From JAPPFW01 sp964516495 (GTDB lineage Bacteria > Actinomycetota > Acidimicrobiia > Spongiisociales > Spongiisociaceae): a stretch of 64,000 nucleotides of DNA. The position numbers and the translations under genes were made by a program. Under the pieces are notes generated by a model. That model saw nothing but the letters and a program-made list of their open reading frames with translations. It made no database searches and was not told where the DNA came from. Shown here piece by piece: positions 43,110-52,596 of the stretch (position 1 is its first letter; every line of letters starts with the position of its first letter). Where the stretch lies: the NCBI GenBank assembly GCA_964516495.1, contig CAZEZF010000001.1, forward strand, positions 1 to 64,000. The letters are read 5' to 3'.

Positions 43110-43559
43110 CTAGCCGTCACCGAGCCGTTCGGGAGGTCGCCGGAGTTGTTTGGTCCTGGACCTTCGCCGCTTGGCCTCGATGCGCCGCCGGCGGGCGGCT
43201 CGCGACGGACGGATGGGCTTGCGGGTCGGCGGCGGCGGCTTCAGCGCATCGTCGAGCAGGGCCCGGAGTCGGCCCCGGGCGACTTGGCGATTCCTCCATT
43301 GGGATCGGTGGTCGTCCACCACCACCCGGATAGCTCCCGAACGTATCCTGGCTTGCAGGCACCGACTGATCCGGTCCTTCTCATGATCGTTGAGGGCGGT
43401 AGACCGCAGGATGGAGAATGTAAGCCCCGCCCGGGTTCTGGACCGGTTGGCGTGCTGACCTCCCGGTCCCGAGGAGGGTCCGAAGTCCCAGCGAAGTTCC
43501 CCGGCGGGAATGACCGGTCCCCGGTCGAGCGCCAGGTCGCGTTTCGATATTTGCGCCAT
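43110..43559 (-). CDS. arfB: alternative ribosome-rescue peptidyl-tRNA hydrolase ArfB
   Basis: ArfB releases peptides from stalled ribosomes. The 149-residue protein carries the GGQ motif in FGPSSGPGGQHANRSRTRAG near residue 34, and a basic C-terminal tail (RRRRIEAKRRRSRTKQLRR) that enters the mRNA channel. ATG 43557-43559 was chosen; further upstream sequence overlaps divergent menA. It is one domain only, so not a release factor. Confidence 0.92.
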   Translation of the reverse strand: MAQISKRDLALDRGPVIPAGELRWDFGPSSGPGGQHANRSRTRAGLTFSILRSTALNDHEKDRISRCLQARIRSGAIRVVVDDHRSQWRNRQVARGRLRALLDDALKPPPPTRKPIRPSRAARRRRIEAKRRRSRTKQLRRPPERLGDG

Positions 43560-43579
43560 GCCGGACCAAACTAGTCGGT

Positions 43580-44467
43580 ATGAAGAGCCGGCGTTCGAAC
43601 CCCTGGATCCTGGCGGCCCGCCCGCGTACGCTGTGGGCGGCGGTGGCGCCTGTGCTGGTCGGATCCGGCTTGGCGATCGGAAGCGGGGTGTTCCGCCTGG
43701 ACGCCATGGCGGCTGCGCTGGTCTGCGGGCTGGGATTCCAGGTTGCGGCGAACTTCGCCAACGACGCCTCCGATGCCCGCCGCGGCGCCGATTCCACAGC
43801 CCGGATCGGTCCCGTCCGGGCGGTGGCGTCTGGTCTTCTGGCGCCGCATCGGATATGGAAAGGCGTGTGGGCAATGTTCGGTCTGGCGTGCGCCGCCGGT
43901 CTGTACCTGGCCTATCTCACCAGTTGGTTGGTGGTGGGCTTGGGTGCGGTAGCCATCGTCGCCACCCTCACCTACACGGGTGGTCCATCCCCCTACGGTT
44001 ACCGTGGTTTCGGGGAGGTGTCCGTGTTCCTGTTTTTCGGGTTGTTCGCCACCGTCGGGAGCCGTTACGCACATGATGGCGTCACTCCTTCTGAAGCCTG
44101 GGTGTTGGCTATCCCGGTAGGTTTCACGGCGACCGCCATCCTGGTGGCCAACAATGTGCGAGACATCGAGACGGACTCGGCGGTCGGCAAGAGGACCCTG
44201 GCGGTCATTCTCGGAGTGGATCGGGCGCGACTCATGTACATGTTGCTCGTGGCTTTGACCTTTACCGTGATTGCTGTAGCGGCGGCGCTCGGTCTGGTTC
44301 CCCGGTGGAGTGCGCTGGCGCTGATAGCGCTTTTCCCGGCGGTTCCCCTGATCAAGCGCATGCGGTCGGCTCATGACGGACCATCCCTCATCAAAGTGCT
44401 GGAAGGGACGGCTCGCCTTCACCTGCTTATCGGACTCGGCCTGGCATTCGGGTCTTCCTGGGGTTGA
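43580..44467 (+). CDS. menA: 1,4-dihydroxy-2-naphthoate polyprenyltransferase
   Basis: MenA prenylates DHNA in menaquinone synthesis. The 295-residue membrane protein starts KSRRSNPWILAARPRTLWAAVAPVLVG and has both prenyl-diphosphate binding motifs, NFANDASDARRG and ANNVRDIETDSAVGKRTLAV, plus about eight hydrophobic segments. It is divergent from arfB and its 3' end overlaps the convergent hydrolase gene by 49 bases. Confidence 0.94.
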   Translation: MKSRRSNPWILAARPRTLWAAVAPVLVGSGLAIGSGVFRLDAMAAALVCGLGFQVAANFANDASDARRGADSTARIGPVRAVASGLLAPHRIWKGVWAMFGLACAAGLYLAYLTSWLVVGLGAVAIVATLTYTGGPSPYGYRGFGEVSVFLFFGLFATVGSRYAHDGVTPSEAWVLAIPVGFTATAILVANNVRDIETDSAVGKRTLAVILGVDRARLMYMLLVALTFTVIAVAAALGLVPRWSALALIALFPAVPLIKRMRSAHDGPSLIKVLEGTARLHLLIGLGLAFGSSWG

Positions 44468-45321
44468 TCGGCGAGGGAGAGGGTCCGTAGGAACTCCACT
44501 ACCTCGGCGGCGATCAGATCAGGGTTTTCCATTACCACCATATGGGTCTGTCCGGTCAGGTATGAGGTAGTCGAGTTCGGGATCCTGCCCTCCAAGGCCC
44601 GGATCGGACCTTCCAACTCGCCCGAGTAATCGGAAACCAGCAACCGGACCGGGCTCCTGAGTTCGTCGAGGCGATCAAACACTCCCGTATCGGTTCCGGC
44701 GGCGAATACGGCGGCTTCGGTTTCGGGACGGCAAGCGAGCGCAACGCCGCCGGAATCATCTCGGAAGGCGCCTTCGATGTAGGCGGCGAACGCATCCGGA
44801 TGCCATCGACGGAAGAACGGTTTGGAACGGTACGAGTTAGCCGCCGATTCGAGTGAAGGAAACGTGGGACGGCGACCGGCAGCCTGTAGAGCCAGCGGGA
44901 AGTCGTAGGTTTGGCGGTATGGCGGCGGGATGATCACGGGTTCCACAAGACACATACCCCTGAGTCTTCCGGGGAGCAGGATGTCCAGCATGGCTATCGC
45001 GGTTCCGCCCATCGAGTGACCGATACCTACGATCGAACCCGGGAAGGAGAGTCGATCCACCAGGTCGGCCAGGTCGCGCCCGAATGTCCACCAGTTGACC
45101 GGGAGGTCGATCTGTTCGGCGGATCCATGACCTCGGGAGTCAACCGCGATGACGCCGGCGTCTACTCCCCTTTCCCGTAGGCGGGAGACGACGGGTCGCC
45201 ACACCTCCTTGCAGAACCCGGTTGCGTGGGCGAGCAGAAGGAGAAGGTCAGGCGAACCTTCGTACCATTCGAGGGCCGGGTCATTCACCCGTTCGACCGG
45301 CGAACGGTGGGAGGTCTGCAC
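44419..45321 (-). CDS. alpha/beta hydrolase
   Basis: A 300-residue alpha/beta hydrolase. The oxyanion strand LLLLAHATGFCKEVWRPV, nucleophile elbow GIGHSMGG (near residue 100) and C-terminal His in GQTHMVVMENPD are visible. Substrate unknown; position next to menA might suggest a link to menaquinone synthesis, but the protein lacks a clear MenH signature. It follows aceE by 40 bases on the same strand. Confidence 0.85.
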   Translation of the reverse strand: MQTSHRSPVERVNDPALEWYEGSPDLLLLLAHATGFCKEVWRPVVSRLRERGVDAGVIAVDSRGHGSAEQIDLPVNWWTFGRDLADLVDRLSFPGSIVGIGHSMGGTAIAMLDILLPGRLRGMCLVEPVIIPPPYRQTYDFPLALQAAGRRPTFPSLESAANSYRSKPFFRRWHPDAFAAYIEGAFRDDSGGVALACRPETEAAVFAAGTDTGVFDRLDELRSPVRLLVSDYSGELEGPIRALEGRIPNSTTSYLTGQTHMVVMENPDLIAAEVVEFLRTLSLADQPQEDPNARPSPISR

Positions 45322-45360
45322 GGAAGGGGCGTAGGGGGAACTGACCGGCGGGCCGGTCTG

Positions 45361-48063
45361 TCACGCATCGGCGCGCCAAGGTTCGACAATGTCCGGGGGG
45401 ATGTCGTAGCGGTTTATGGCGGATGTGACCACCTGTGGATCCAAGCGCCCACTCCGCGCCGACTCCGAAAGAACCGCCACCACGATATGTTGCCCGTCCA
45501 CCTCGAAAAACCTTCGTAACGCTCCCCTGGTATCCGAACGACCGAAGCCGTCGGTCCCCAAGGATGTATATGGATATGGGATCCAGCGTGACACCTGATC
45601 GGGGACGGCCCTCATGTAGTCGGTAACCGCGACGACGGGTCCGCCCACTTTCGCCAGTTGACGGGCGATCCGTGGTCGGCGAGGTTCCCGGTCGGGATGG
45701 AGGCGGTTCCACCTCTCGGTCCGGAGGGCGTTATCGCGCAGCGCTCCATAGGATGTGACGCTCCAGAGTTCGGCCCCTACCCCGTAGCGTTCGGCCAACT
45801 CGTCCCTGGCCCACCGGGCGGCTGTATGGCTGGGACCCGAGAACAGGATGGCCGCCCGTTCGTCTGTATCGGACGGGGGCGCGGAGAACCGGTACATGCC
45901 TTCGATAATCCCTTTACTAGCAGCCTGGCCAGGAATCGACGGCTGCGGATAGGTCTCATTGTAGATGGTTATATAGAAGATGATGTCATCGCGATCAACA
46001 CACATCCGGTGCAGTCCGTGCCGGATTATCGTCGCCAACTCGTAGGCGAAAGCAGGATCATAAGAGACAACCCCCGGATTGGTGGAGGCGAGGATAAGGC
46101 TGTGCCCGTCCTGGTGTTGGAGGCCCTCTCCCTCCAGTGTTGTGCGTCCGGCGGTACCTCCCATCAGGAAGCCGCGGGCTCTGGCGTCGGCGGCCTGCCA
46201 TACCAGGTCTCCCACACGTTGGAATCCGAACATCGAGTAGAAGGTAAAGAACGGAACGGTCTGGACCCCCCGGTCGGCATACGAGGTGCCGGAAGCGATG
46301 AAGCTGCACATCGACCCGGCTTCGGTTATGCCCTCCTCCAGAATCTGGCCGTCCTGCGACTCCTTGTAGGAGAGCAACATCTGTGCGTCGATAGGTTCAT
46401 ATTTCTGGCCGGCCGACGCGTAGATCTTCAATTCCCGGAAAAGGCCGTCCATACCGAAGGTACGGGCTTCATCAGGCACGATGGGCACCATTCTCTCCCC
46501 GAAGTTCTTGTCTCTCGCCAGGCTTCTGAGGAGCCGTACATACGCCATGGTGGTGGATACAGGGAACGATCCGGTCCCTTTGTGGAACTCCTCGTAGATG
46601 GCGGGGTCAGGAAGCCGGATGTGGCGCTTTACCTGGACCGTACGGCTGGGCAGGGCGCCTTCCAAGGCTTTACGCCGGTCCATCATGTACTGGTATTCAG
46701 GGGTGTCGACGCCGAAGCGACAGTAGGGAAGTTCCCTACCGTCCTCCAATAACTCGGCCGGGATGTCGTCTTGGAGGCTGAGCCGGTTCCGGAGGTGGCG
46801 GAATTGCTCGTTGGACATTTTCTTGATCTGGTGGGTGGCGTTACGTCCTTCGATGTCGGGGCCGAGGGTCCAACCCTTTATGGTCTTGGCGAGGATCACC
46901 GTCGGGGCGCCCACCTGCTCCGTGGCGGCTTTGTAGGCGGCGTACAGCTTCTTGTAGTCGTGACCCCCTCTGGGCAACTTCTCGAGATGGCGGTCGGAAA
47001 GGTGAGCCACCATACGTCGCAGTCTCGGGTCGGGTCCGAAGAACTCCTCCCGGATTTCAGAACCGGGAACGACCTGCAAGCGCTGGTATTCACCGTCGAC
47101 GGTGGCGTTCATACGTTGTACGAGCACCCCGTCGACATCCCGGGCAAGCAGTTCATCCCAACCCCAACCCCAGATGACCTTGATCACGTTCCACCCGGCG
47201 CCGCGGAAGACCGCCTCCAACTCCTGGATGATCTTGCCGTTACCTCGAACCGGGCCGTCAAGACGCTGAAGGTTGCAATTGACCACCCAGATCAGGTTGT
47301 CGAGTTGTTCTCTGGCTGCGAGTGAAATGGAACCCAGGGTTTCCGGTTCATCGCATTCTCCGTCACCGACGAAACACCACACGCGGGACTCGCTGGTGTC
47401 GTCCAGTCGTCGGTTGTGAAGATATCGGTTGAAGCGGGCCTGGTAGATGGAGGAGATCGGTCCTAGGCCCATAGAAACCGTCGGATACTCCCAGAACTCG
47501 GGCATGAGGCGCGGATGAGGATACGACGAAAGGCCCTTCCCGGACAGTTCCCGGCGGAAGTTGTCCAGGTGTTCTCTCTCGAGGCGGCGTTCCAGGAAGG
47601 CTCTGGCGTAGATTCCCGGTGCGGCGTGACCCTGGATATAGACATGGTCGCCGGGGGTCCCGCTCGCTTTACCGCGGAAGAAGTGATTGAACCCGACTTC
47701 GTACTGCGCGGCGGAGGAGGCGAAGGTGGAAAGATGTCCGCCTATACCTTCCGCCTTCTTGTTGGCTTTGACGACCATCACGGCCGCATTCCATCTTATG
47801 AAACGCCTGATGCGTTTCTCCAGGAACTCGTCTCCGGGGAACCAGGCCTGTTCTTCGGCCGGAATGGTGTTCACATAGGGCGTGGAGACGGTAGCCGGAT
47901 ATCCGATTTGAAGTTGGCGGGCGCGCTGTAATAGTGAACGAATGATAAAGTTCGCGCGCGGCTTGCCCCGTTCGTGAACAATCGACTCTAGCGAGTCGAG
48001 CCACTCCTGGGTCTCTTCGGGATCGATGTCAGGGAGCTGGTTGAAGAACCCATCGATCATCAC
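45361..48063 (-). CDS. aceE: pyruvate dehydrogenase E1 component, homodimeric
   Basis: AceE decarboxylates pyruvate with thiamine diphosphate and passes the acetyl group to lipoyl-E2. The 900-residue product is full length: GHLSTFASSAAQYEVGFNHFFRG near the N-terminus, thiamine-binding CFVGDGECDEPETLGSISLA...NLIWVVNCNLQRLDGPVRGNGKI, and C-terminal SYGALRDNA and FGRSDTRGALRRFFEVD. A strong AAGGAGG precedes the start. E2 and E3 genes are not adjacent. Confidence 0.96.
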   Translation of the reverse strand: MMIDGFFNQLPDIDPEETQEWLDSLESIVHERGKPRANFIIRSLLQRARQLQIGYPATVSTPYVNTIPAEEQAWFPGDEFLEKRIRRFIRWNAAVMVVKANKKAEGIGGHLSTFASSAAQYEVGFNHFFRGKASGTPGDHVYIQGHAAPGIYARAFLERRLEREHLDNFRRELSGKGLSSYPHPRLMPEFWEYPTVSMGLGPISSIYQARFNRYLHNRRLDDTSESRVWCFVGDGECDEPETLGSISLAAREQLDNLIWVVNCNLQRLDGPVRGNGKIIQELEAVFRGAGWNVIKVIWGWGWDELLARDVDGVLVQRMNATVDGEYQRLQVVPGSEIREEFFGPDPRLRRMVAHLSDRHLEKLPRGGHDYKKLYAAYKAATEQVGAPTVILAKTIKGWTLGPDIEGRNATHQIKKMSNEQFRHLRNRLSLQDDIPAELLEDGRELPYCRFGVDTPEYQYMMDRRKALEGALPSRTVQVKRHIRLPDPAIYEEFHKGTGSFPVSTTMAYVRLLRSLARDKNFGERMVPIVPDEARTFGMDGLFRELKIYASAGQKYEPIDAQMLLSYKESQDGQILEEGITEAGSMCSFIASGTSYADRGVQTVPFFTFYSMFGFQRVGDLVWQAADARARGFLMGGTAGRTTLEGEGLQHQDGHSLILASTNPGVVSYDPAFAYELATIIRHGLHRMCVDRDDIIFYITIYNETYPQPSIPGQAASKGIIEGMYRFSAPPSDTDERAAILFSGPSHTAARWARDELAERYGVGAELWSVTSYGALRDNALRTERWNRLHPDREPRRPRIARQLAKVGGPVVAVTDYMRAVPDQVSRWIPYPYTSLGTDGFGRSDTRGALRRFFEVDGQHIVVAVLSESARSGRLDPQVVTSAINRYDIPPDIVEPWRADA

Positions 48064-48195
48064 GGGATGACGCCTCCTTGTCTCTCGGTCGCTCCTTACT
48101 CTATCCTTTCCGGCGGGTGATTACGGCATCTATATCTCTCCGATCTGTGGAATGGCTGTCCGGTGGGCGCGTCCCCTGGCGGTAATGTGGCAGGC

Positions 48196-49380
48196 ATGAG
48201 CATCTGGCCCTTGGACCCTTCTGTAAGCCATCTGAACCATGGTTCGTTCGGGGCGACTCCCACGCCTGTGCTGGAGGCGCAGAAGCGCCTGCGGGACCTG
48301 ATGGAGAAGAACCCGACTCGCTTCATGCTTGAGCGTTACCAACCTGCTCTGGATGCGGCCCGGCAGCGAGTCGCCCACTTTGTGGGGGCGGATCCGGCCG
48401 GGTTCGTGTTTGTAAACAATGCAACATCAGGCGTGAATGCGGTCATGCGTTCCCTCGAGCCCACCCTGCAAAGCGGTGATGAGATACTGATCACCAACCA
48501 CGGATACAACGCCTGTAACAATGTGGCGGCCGTCGGCGCGGCGCGTTCCGGCGCCCGGGTGGTCACCGCATCCTTTCCCTTCCCTATCCGTGAGGCTCGT
48601 CAGGTGACGGAGGCGATCATGGACAGGGTGACGCCTCGGACACGCCTGTTGCTTATCGACGCCGTGACCTCGCCCACCGCCCTGGTGTTGCCGATTCAGG
48701 AACTGGTAGGCGCTCTCGAGCCGGAGGTCGAGGTTCTGGTGGATGCGGCCCACGCCCCGGGGATGATCCACCTGGATCTCTCGGCTCTCGGCGCTTCTTA
48801 CGTAGTGGCCAACTGTCACAAGTGGATGTGCTCCCCGAAAGGCGCCGGATTCCTGTACGTCCGGGAGGATCGCCGTCCGAAGATCTATCCGGCGGTTATC
48901 AGCCACGGCTACAACGACGGTTGGCCATCCGTGGGAGGGCATATCCAGAAGCAATTCGACTGGACCGGAACAGATGATCCAACCGCCTGGTTGACTGTGC
49001 CGGATGCGTTGGATGTTGTGGGGTCCCTTCAGCCGGATGGTTGGGAGGGGGTCAGGCGTACCAACCGGGACCTGTGCCTGGCGGCTCGCGATCTATTGCT
49101 GGCTGCGCTTGAAATAGATCAGCCCGCTCCCGACGCGATGATCGGTTCCATTGCGTCTGCGCCGCTCCCGCCGGCGCAGGGTTCTCATCGTGGGATACTT
49201 GATCCGCTGATGGTCGACCTCAGGGACAGGTGGGCGATTGAAGTCATCGCTTTCAGTTGGCCGACTCCTCCCGGCAGGTTGCTCCGCATCTCGGCCCATC
49301 AATACAACCGAATCGAGGAGTTCGAGCGGTTGGCTCAGGCCCTCCGGGCCGAGTTGGCCCGGGAGCGGAGAATCGGATAG
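48196..49380 (+). CDS. class V aminotransferase (isopenicillin-N-epimerase-like)
   Basis: A 394-residue PLP enzyme. It begins MSIWPLDPSVSHLNHGSFGATPTPVLEAQ and carries the PLP lysine in ASYVVANCHKWMCSPKGAGFLYV near residue 225, with LVDAAHAPGMIHLDL upstream. The fold is shared by isopenicillin N epimerase-like proteins and cysteine desulfurases; lack of a Cys loop disfavours a desulfurase. Divergent from aceE. Substrate unknown. Confidence 0.88.
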   Translation: MSIWPLDPSVSHLNHGSFGATPTPVLEAQKRLRDLMEKNPTRFMLERYQPALDAARQRVAHFVGADPAGFVFVNNATSGVNAVMRSLEPTLQSGDEILITNHGYNACNNVAAVGAARSGARVVTASFPFPIREARQVTEAIMDRVTPRTRLLLIDAVTSPTALVLPIQELVGALEPEVEVLVDAAHAPGMIHLDLSALGASYVVANCHKWMCSPKGAGFLYVREDRRPKIYPAVISHGYNDGWPSVGGHIQKQFDWTGTDDPTAWLTVPDALDVVGSLQPDGWEGVRRTNRDLCLAARDLLLAALEIDQPAPDAMIGSIASAPLPPAQGSHRGILDPLMVDLRDRWAIEVIAFSWPTPPGRLLRISAHQYNRIEEFERLAQALRAELARERRIG

Positions 49381-49393
49381 CCGGTGACCGTCA

Positions 49394-50239
49394 TCATCGA
49401 AGGCCTATGAAAAGGTCGTTCTCCCGGAACGGAGCGTCCACTCGTGAGTACAGGCGCTGGAAGGCTTCGACACCGATAGTGGCGGGCACGTCCTTTTCGG
49501 GTACCTGAAGCATGAACCAGTCCTCCGGGATCTGGGTACGGTGCGCTCGCAGGGCCCTTACCTTACGGTCCACCCATGGAGTGATATCGATCATGGTGGT
49601 GATCTCTTCGTCGGGCGTGCCCCATCCTGCCGAGTTCTCTGCTTCTTCCCGGGTGATTTGACCGGCTTCAAGACGTGCCGCCGTGAGGGCCGCGGCGCGG
49701 GAGCGGGGCCAGGTACTCATGTAGAGTTTACTGATCTTCCACGGCTCTTCTCCATCGTCGAGAGGGAACCGCGCGATGTCATCCACCCCGAAGAAGGCCG
49801 CCATCCCCACCCGGTGGACCTGAATATGGTCAGGATGGCCGTAACCCCCGAAAGGATCGTAGATGGTCAACACTTCCGGTGTGTAACGCCTGAGTATCCG
49901 TACCAGTCGCTCGGTCGCCTCCATGAAATCGGCCTGCCAGAAGCTGTCCGGATGCTGATTGGGCTCGGTTCCCATCATTCCCGAGTCCCGGTAGCCGAGG
50001 AAGTGATGGTTGGGCACTCCCAGGATCACCAACGCCTCGGCTATCTCCTTTGCTCGCATCTCCACTAGGTGAGGTCGGAGTTCATCGGGGTTGTCGTAGT
50101 TGTGTATCTCGCCTTCTGCGCCGTCCGTGGCGGTGACCACCACCACCTGTTCGCCCATTTCGGCGTATTTGGCCAGCACGCCTCCGGTGGAGGTGATCTC
50201 ATCGTCAGGATGGGCATGGAAGGCAAACAGTCCGGGCAT
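49394..50239 (-). CDS. mca: mycothiol conjugate amidase Mca-like deacetylase
   Basis: A 281-residue LmbE/PIG-L zinc amidase. Motifs: FAFHAHPDDEITSTGGVLAKYAEMG (zinc His/Asp/Asp), TDGAEGEIHN, and DPFGGYGHPDHIQVHRVG (zinc His). Mca cleaves mycothiol S-conjugates in detoxification; MshB is the alternative member. The GYGHPDHIQVHRV segment and a mycothione reductase at 57355 support a mycothiol role. The choice of Mca over MshB is tentative. Confidence 0.8.
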   Translation of the reverse strand: MPGLFAFHAHPDDEITSTGGVLAKYAEMGEQVVVVTATDGAEGEIHNYDNPDELRPHLVEMRAKEIAEALVILGVPNHHFLGYRDSGMMGTEPNQHPDSFWQADFMEATERLVRILRRYTPEVLTIYDPFGGYGHPDHIQVHRVGMAAFFGVDDIARFPLDDGEEPWKISKLYMSTWPRSRAAALTAARLEAGQITREEAENSAGWGTPDEEITTMIDITPWVDRKVRALRAHRTQIPEDWFMLQVPEKDVPATIGVEAFQRLYSRVDAPFRENDLFIGLR

Positions 50240-50343
50240 TACCTCTCCGGTTCGCTAATCAGTTTGTCGGCCAGACAGGATAGATGGATTACGGGTCGTT
50301 CCCGCCGGGCTTCACAAGCCCGATGGGGGAAGACCCATGGATG

Positions 50344-51354
50344 TCATCCCCCTATATAACTCATCTCGACTTTGGGGAGGCCGACCGTGGCCTCGGAGCG
50401 GATCTCCGAGTAACGGTCACGTCTTGTGCGCCAGACCGTGCTCACCAGTTCTACGATATCGTCCTCGGATCCGCCCGCCCGCAAGACTTTGCGGAGGTCG
50501 TGTCCGGTCCAGGCGAACAGGCAGGTGTAGAGCATTCCTTCCGCCGAGACGCGCGCTCTCGTGCAGGTATCGCAGAACGGTTGTGTCACGGATGTGATGA
50601 ACCCGATCTCCCCCTGCCCGTCCACATATTGCCACCTTCGAGCAACCTCGCCGCGGTAGTTGGGATCTACAGGACGGATGGGAAACTCTCTGTTGATCGT
50701 GCGGATCAGTTCCGGAGCCGGAACAACGTCGTCCATACACCATCCGTTGGTGGCGCCGACATCCATGTACTCGATGAACCGGACGATATGGCCTGTGCCC
50801 CGGAAGTGTCGCGCCATGTCCACCACACCATGGTCATTGACCCCTCGCTTGACTACCGCGTTGACCTTGACCGGCAAACCCGCCGAGGCGGCCGCATCTA
50901 TACCGGCAAGTACGGATGAGACCGGGAAACCTACATCGTTCATGGCCATGAAGGTGTCGTCGTCGATCGCATCGAGCGATACCGTTATTCGTGACAAGCC
51001 GGCTTCTGCAAGGGCGGTGGCCTTGCGCTCCAGTAGGGATGCGTTGGTGGTCAGGGTTACCTCGCATCCGGTGGAGTTCACCAGCATCGCTATCAGCTTC
51101 TCGATCCCCTTGCGGAGGAGCGGCTCCCCTCCGGTCAGCCTGATCTTCCGCACTCCCAGCCGCTCGCAGGAGCGTGCGACGGTCAGCAACTCTTCAAAGC
51201 TCAGCAGCAGATCTCGTTTGAGGAATATGTAGTCACGGGTGAAGATCTCGGCCGGCATGCAGTAACGACATCTGAAGTTGCACCGGTCGGTCACCGATAG
51301 CCGGAGGTCCCGCAGGGGACGGCGCAGACGGTCGCGGAGCATGGTGTCCATCAT
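50344..51354 (-). CDS. moaA: GTP 3',8-cyclase MoaA
   Basis: MoaA starts molybdenum cofactor synthesis. The 336-residue radical-SAM protein has CNFRCRYCMP near residue 27, IRLTGGEPLLRKG, the C-terminal cluster QPFCDTCTRARVSAEGMLYTCLF, and the terminal GG needed for activity. No other mo-cofactor gene is adjacent, unusual but not rare in actinobacteria. An AT-rich stretch with a perfect TATAAT hexamer lies about 140 bases upstream. Confidence 0.94.
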   Translation of the reverse strand: MMDTMLRDRLRRPLRDLRLSVTDRCNFRCRYCMPAEIFTRDYIFLKRDLLLSFEELLTVARSCERLGVRKIRLTGGEPLLRKGIEKLIAMLVNSTGCEVTLTTNASLLERKATALAEAGLSRITVSLDAIDDDTFMAMNDVGFPVSSVLAGIDAAASAGLPVKVNAVVKRGVNDHGVVDMARHFRGTGHIVRFIEYMDVGATNGWCMDDVVPAPELIRTINREFPIRPVDPNYRGEVARRWQYVDGQGEIGFITSVTQPFCDTCTRARVSAEGMLYTCLFAWTGHDLRKVLRAGGSEDDIVELVSTVWRTRRDRYSEIRSEATVGLPKVEMSYIGG

Positions 51355-51574
51355 TGCAGGATAACGGGCCTTCCGGAGTAGGGCCTGATCGGCGGGTCAA
51401 CGCCGGAAACCATGCTACATGCTGTGGCTTCCCATTCGATATGAAGTTGATTGGTCTCGAATGCTAGTACTAGATATATTAGATAGCAGTATATTATAAA
51501 CCCGTATGTTCTGTTCAAGCCGCTGTACCCGGTCACCGTTTCGCCGGATGGCAAGACATCCTCTACGCCATGGT
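51355..51574. promoter_or_regulatory. AT-rich intergenic island between moaA and the tad-like genes
   Basis: In this GC-rich window, 51465-51501 is strikingly AT-rich (TAGTACTAGATATATTAG and onward). On the minus strand it holds TATAAT (51493-51498), a fit for a moaA -10; no well-spaced -35 was found. It may serve both divergent transcripts. No gene is seen here. Confidence 0.4.
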
Positions 51575-51784
51575 TTAAACCTGATTCTTTACGCCCCTGT
51601 CACACCGAACTCAAAAAGGCCGCGTCAAGCCCACCACTTTTGCGCCGCGTCAAGAGATCACCCTGCGGGTGAAGGGTCACACTTCGACCGGGTGAGGCCG
51701 CCATCAGCTATCTTCCCAGGTCAGGGAGTTCATTGCATCTCTCTCGGTTACCCATCCAAACCCCTGCGTAAAAAATTGGGTTTG
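51575..51784 (-). mobile_element. MITE-like TTAA element, copy 8
   Basis: Left end TTAA-ACCTGATTCTTTACGCCCC, right end GTAAAAAATTGGGT followed by TTGA (51782-51785), apparently a TTAA with one change. The central hairpin TCACCC-GCA-GGGTGA (minus strand) is intact. The first tad-like gene begins with the TTG of this final tetramer, so the element abuts or supplies its start. Confidence 0.8.
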
Positions 51785-52153
51785 AGAGGCGAATCGGGTG
51801 GAACCTCGGTGGAGTTCTTGGTGGCGATCATGACTGTGCTGGTCGTGATGGTGTTCTTGTTCAACGCTATCTTCATGCTGTACGCCAGGTCCGTAGCCCA
51901 CCACGCCGCCTACCTCGGCGCCCGCAGCGCCGCCCGTCCGGGTGGAAGCGAGGCTTCGTGCGAGTCGGTTGTAGGCGCCACCTTCGAGTCACTCGCCTCC
52001 ATGTACGCCGATGACACCTCAGTGCGGTGTATAAGGGGTTCGACCGTTACCTCGGCCACGGTCCGCGCCGACCTGGGTCCCGTATTCGGTGACCTGGGAC
52101 CGCGGTGGCGATTCACCATCCGCGGTTCCGCCGTGACGGAGCCGTTCTCTTGA
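51782..52153 (+). CDS. TadE-like pilus assembly protein
   Basis: About 123 residues from TTG 51782 (RGESGGTSVEFLVAIMTVLVVMVFLFNAIFMLYARSVAHHAAYLGARSAARPGG). The short polar leader, Glu at position 5 of the hydrophobic segment and single N-terminal helix are TadE/pseudopilin features. The periplasmic part has two Cys. The start is uncertain: no good ribosome site is present because the element at 51575 directly abuts. It is the first of three overlapping genes. Confidence 0.7.
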   Translation: MRGESGGTSVEFLVAIMTVLVVMVFLFNAIFMLYARSVAHHAAYLGARSAARPGGSEASCESVVGATFESLASMYADDTSVRCIRGSTVTSATVRADLGPVFGDLGPRWRFTIRGSAVTEPFS

Positions 52154-52596
52154 CCTTCGAGAGGCGCCTATTCAGGATGCATCATCAAGAGGGCGCCGGC
52201 GCTGTCGAGTTGGTCCTGGCGGTGGCCTTGCTGATGTTCCCGATCTCCCTGTTGCTGCTGACCCTACCCATCCTGGCGGAGTATCGTTCGGTCGGCGACG
52301 CGGCGGCTCGAGAAGCTACCCGAGCCTGCGCCATCGCGAACAACCCGCAGAGCGGGACGGAGAACTCCGAGCGTATTGTCCGGCGAATCATCGCCGAACG
52401 AGGCCTGGCGACCGAGGACACAACCGTCGAAACCGACTGTGCGACTGCGTGGAGACCCGGCGGGGTAGTCACCGTTTCGGTCTCGTTTCAAGTACCGGCC
52501 ATGCAGCTCCCCGGGATCGGTGAAGTCGGGAGGATGACGATCCGGCGCACCTATTCCGAACGTATAGAGTTCTACCGGAGCGAGCCGAGCCGATGA
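52150..52596 (+). CDS. TadE-like pilus assembly protein
   Basis: A 148-residue protein if it starts at TTG 52150 (TTGA overlap with the previous stop, GGAG eight bases upstream), or 139 residues from ATG 52177. The segment QEGAGAVELVLAVALLMFPISLLLLTLPILAEYRSVGDAAAREATRACA is the TadE pattern: polar leader, Glu, one helix, then a small-residue helix. The downstream gene overlaps by four bases. Confidence 0.75.
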   Translation: MTFERRLFRMHHQEGAGAVELVLAVALLMFPISLLLLTLPILAEYRSVGDAAAREATRACAIANNPQSGTENSERIVRRIIAERGLATEDTTVETDCATAWRPGGVVTVSVSFQVPAMQLPGIGEVGRMTIRRTYSERIEFYRSEPSR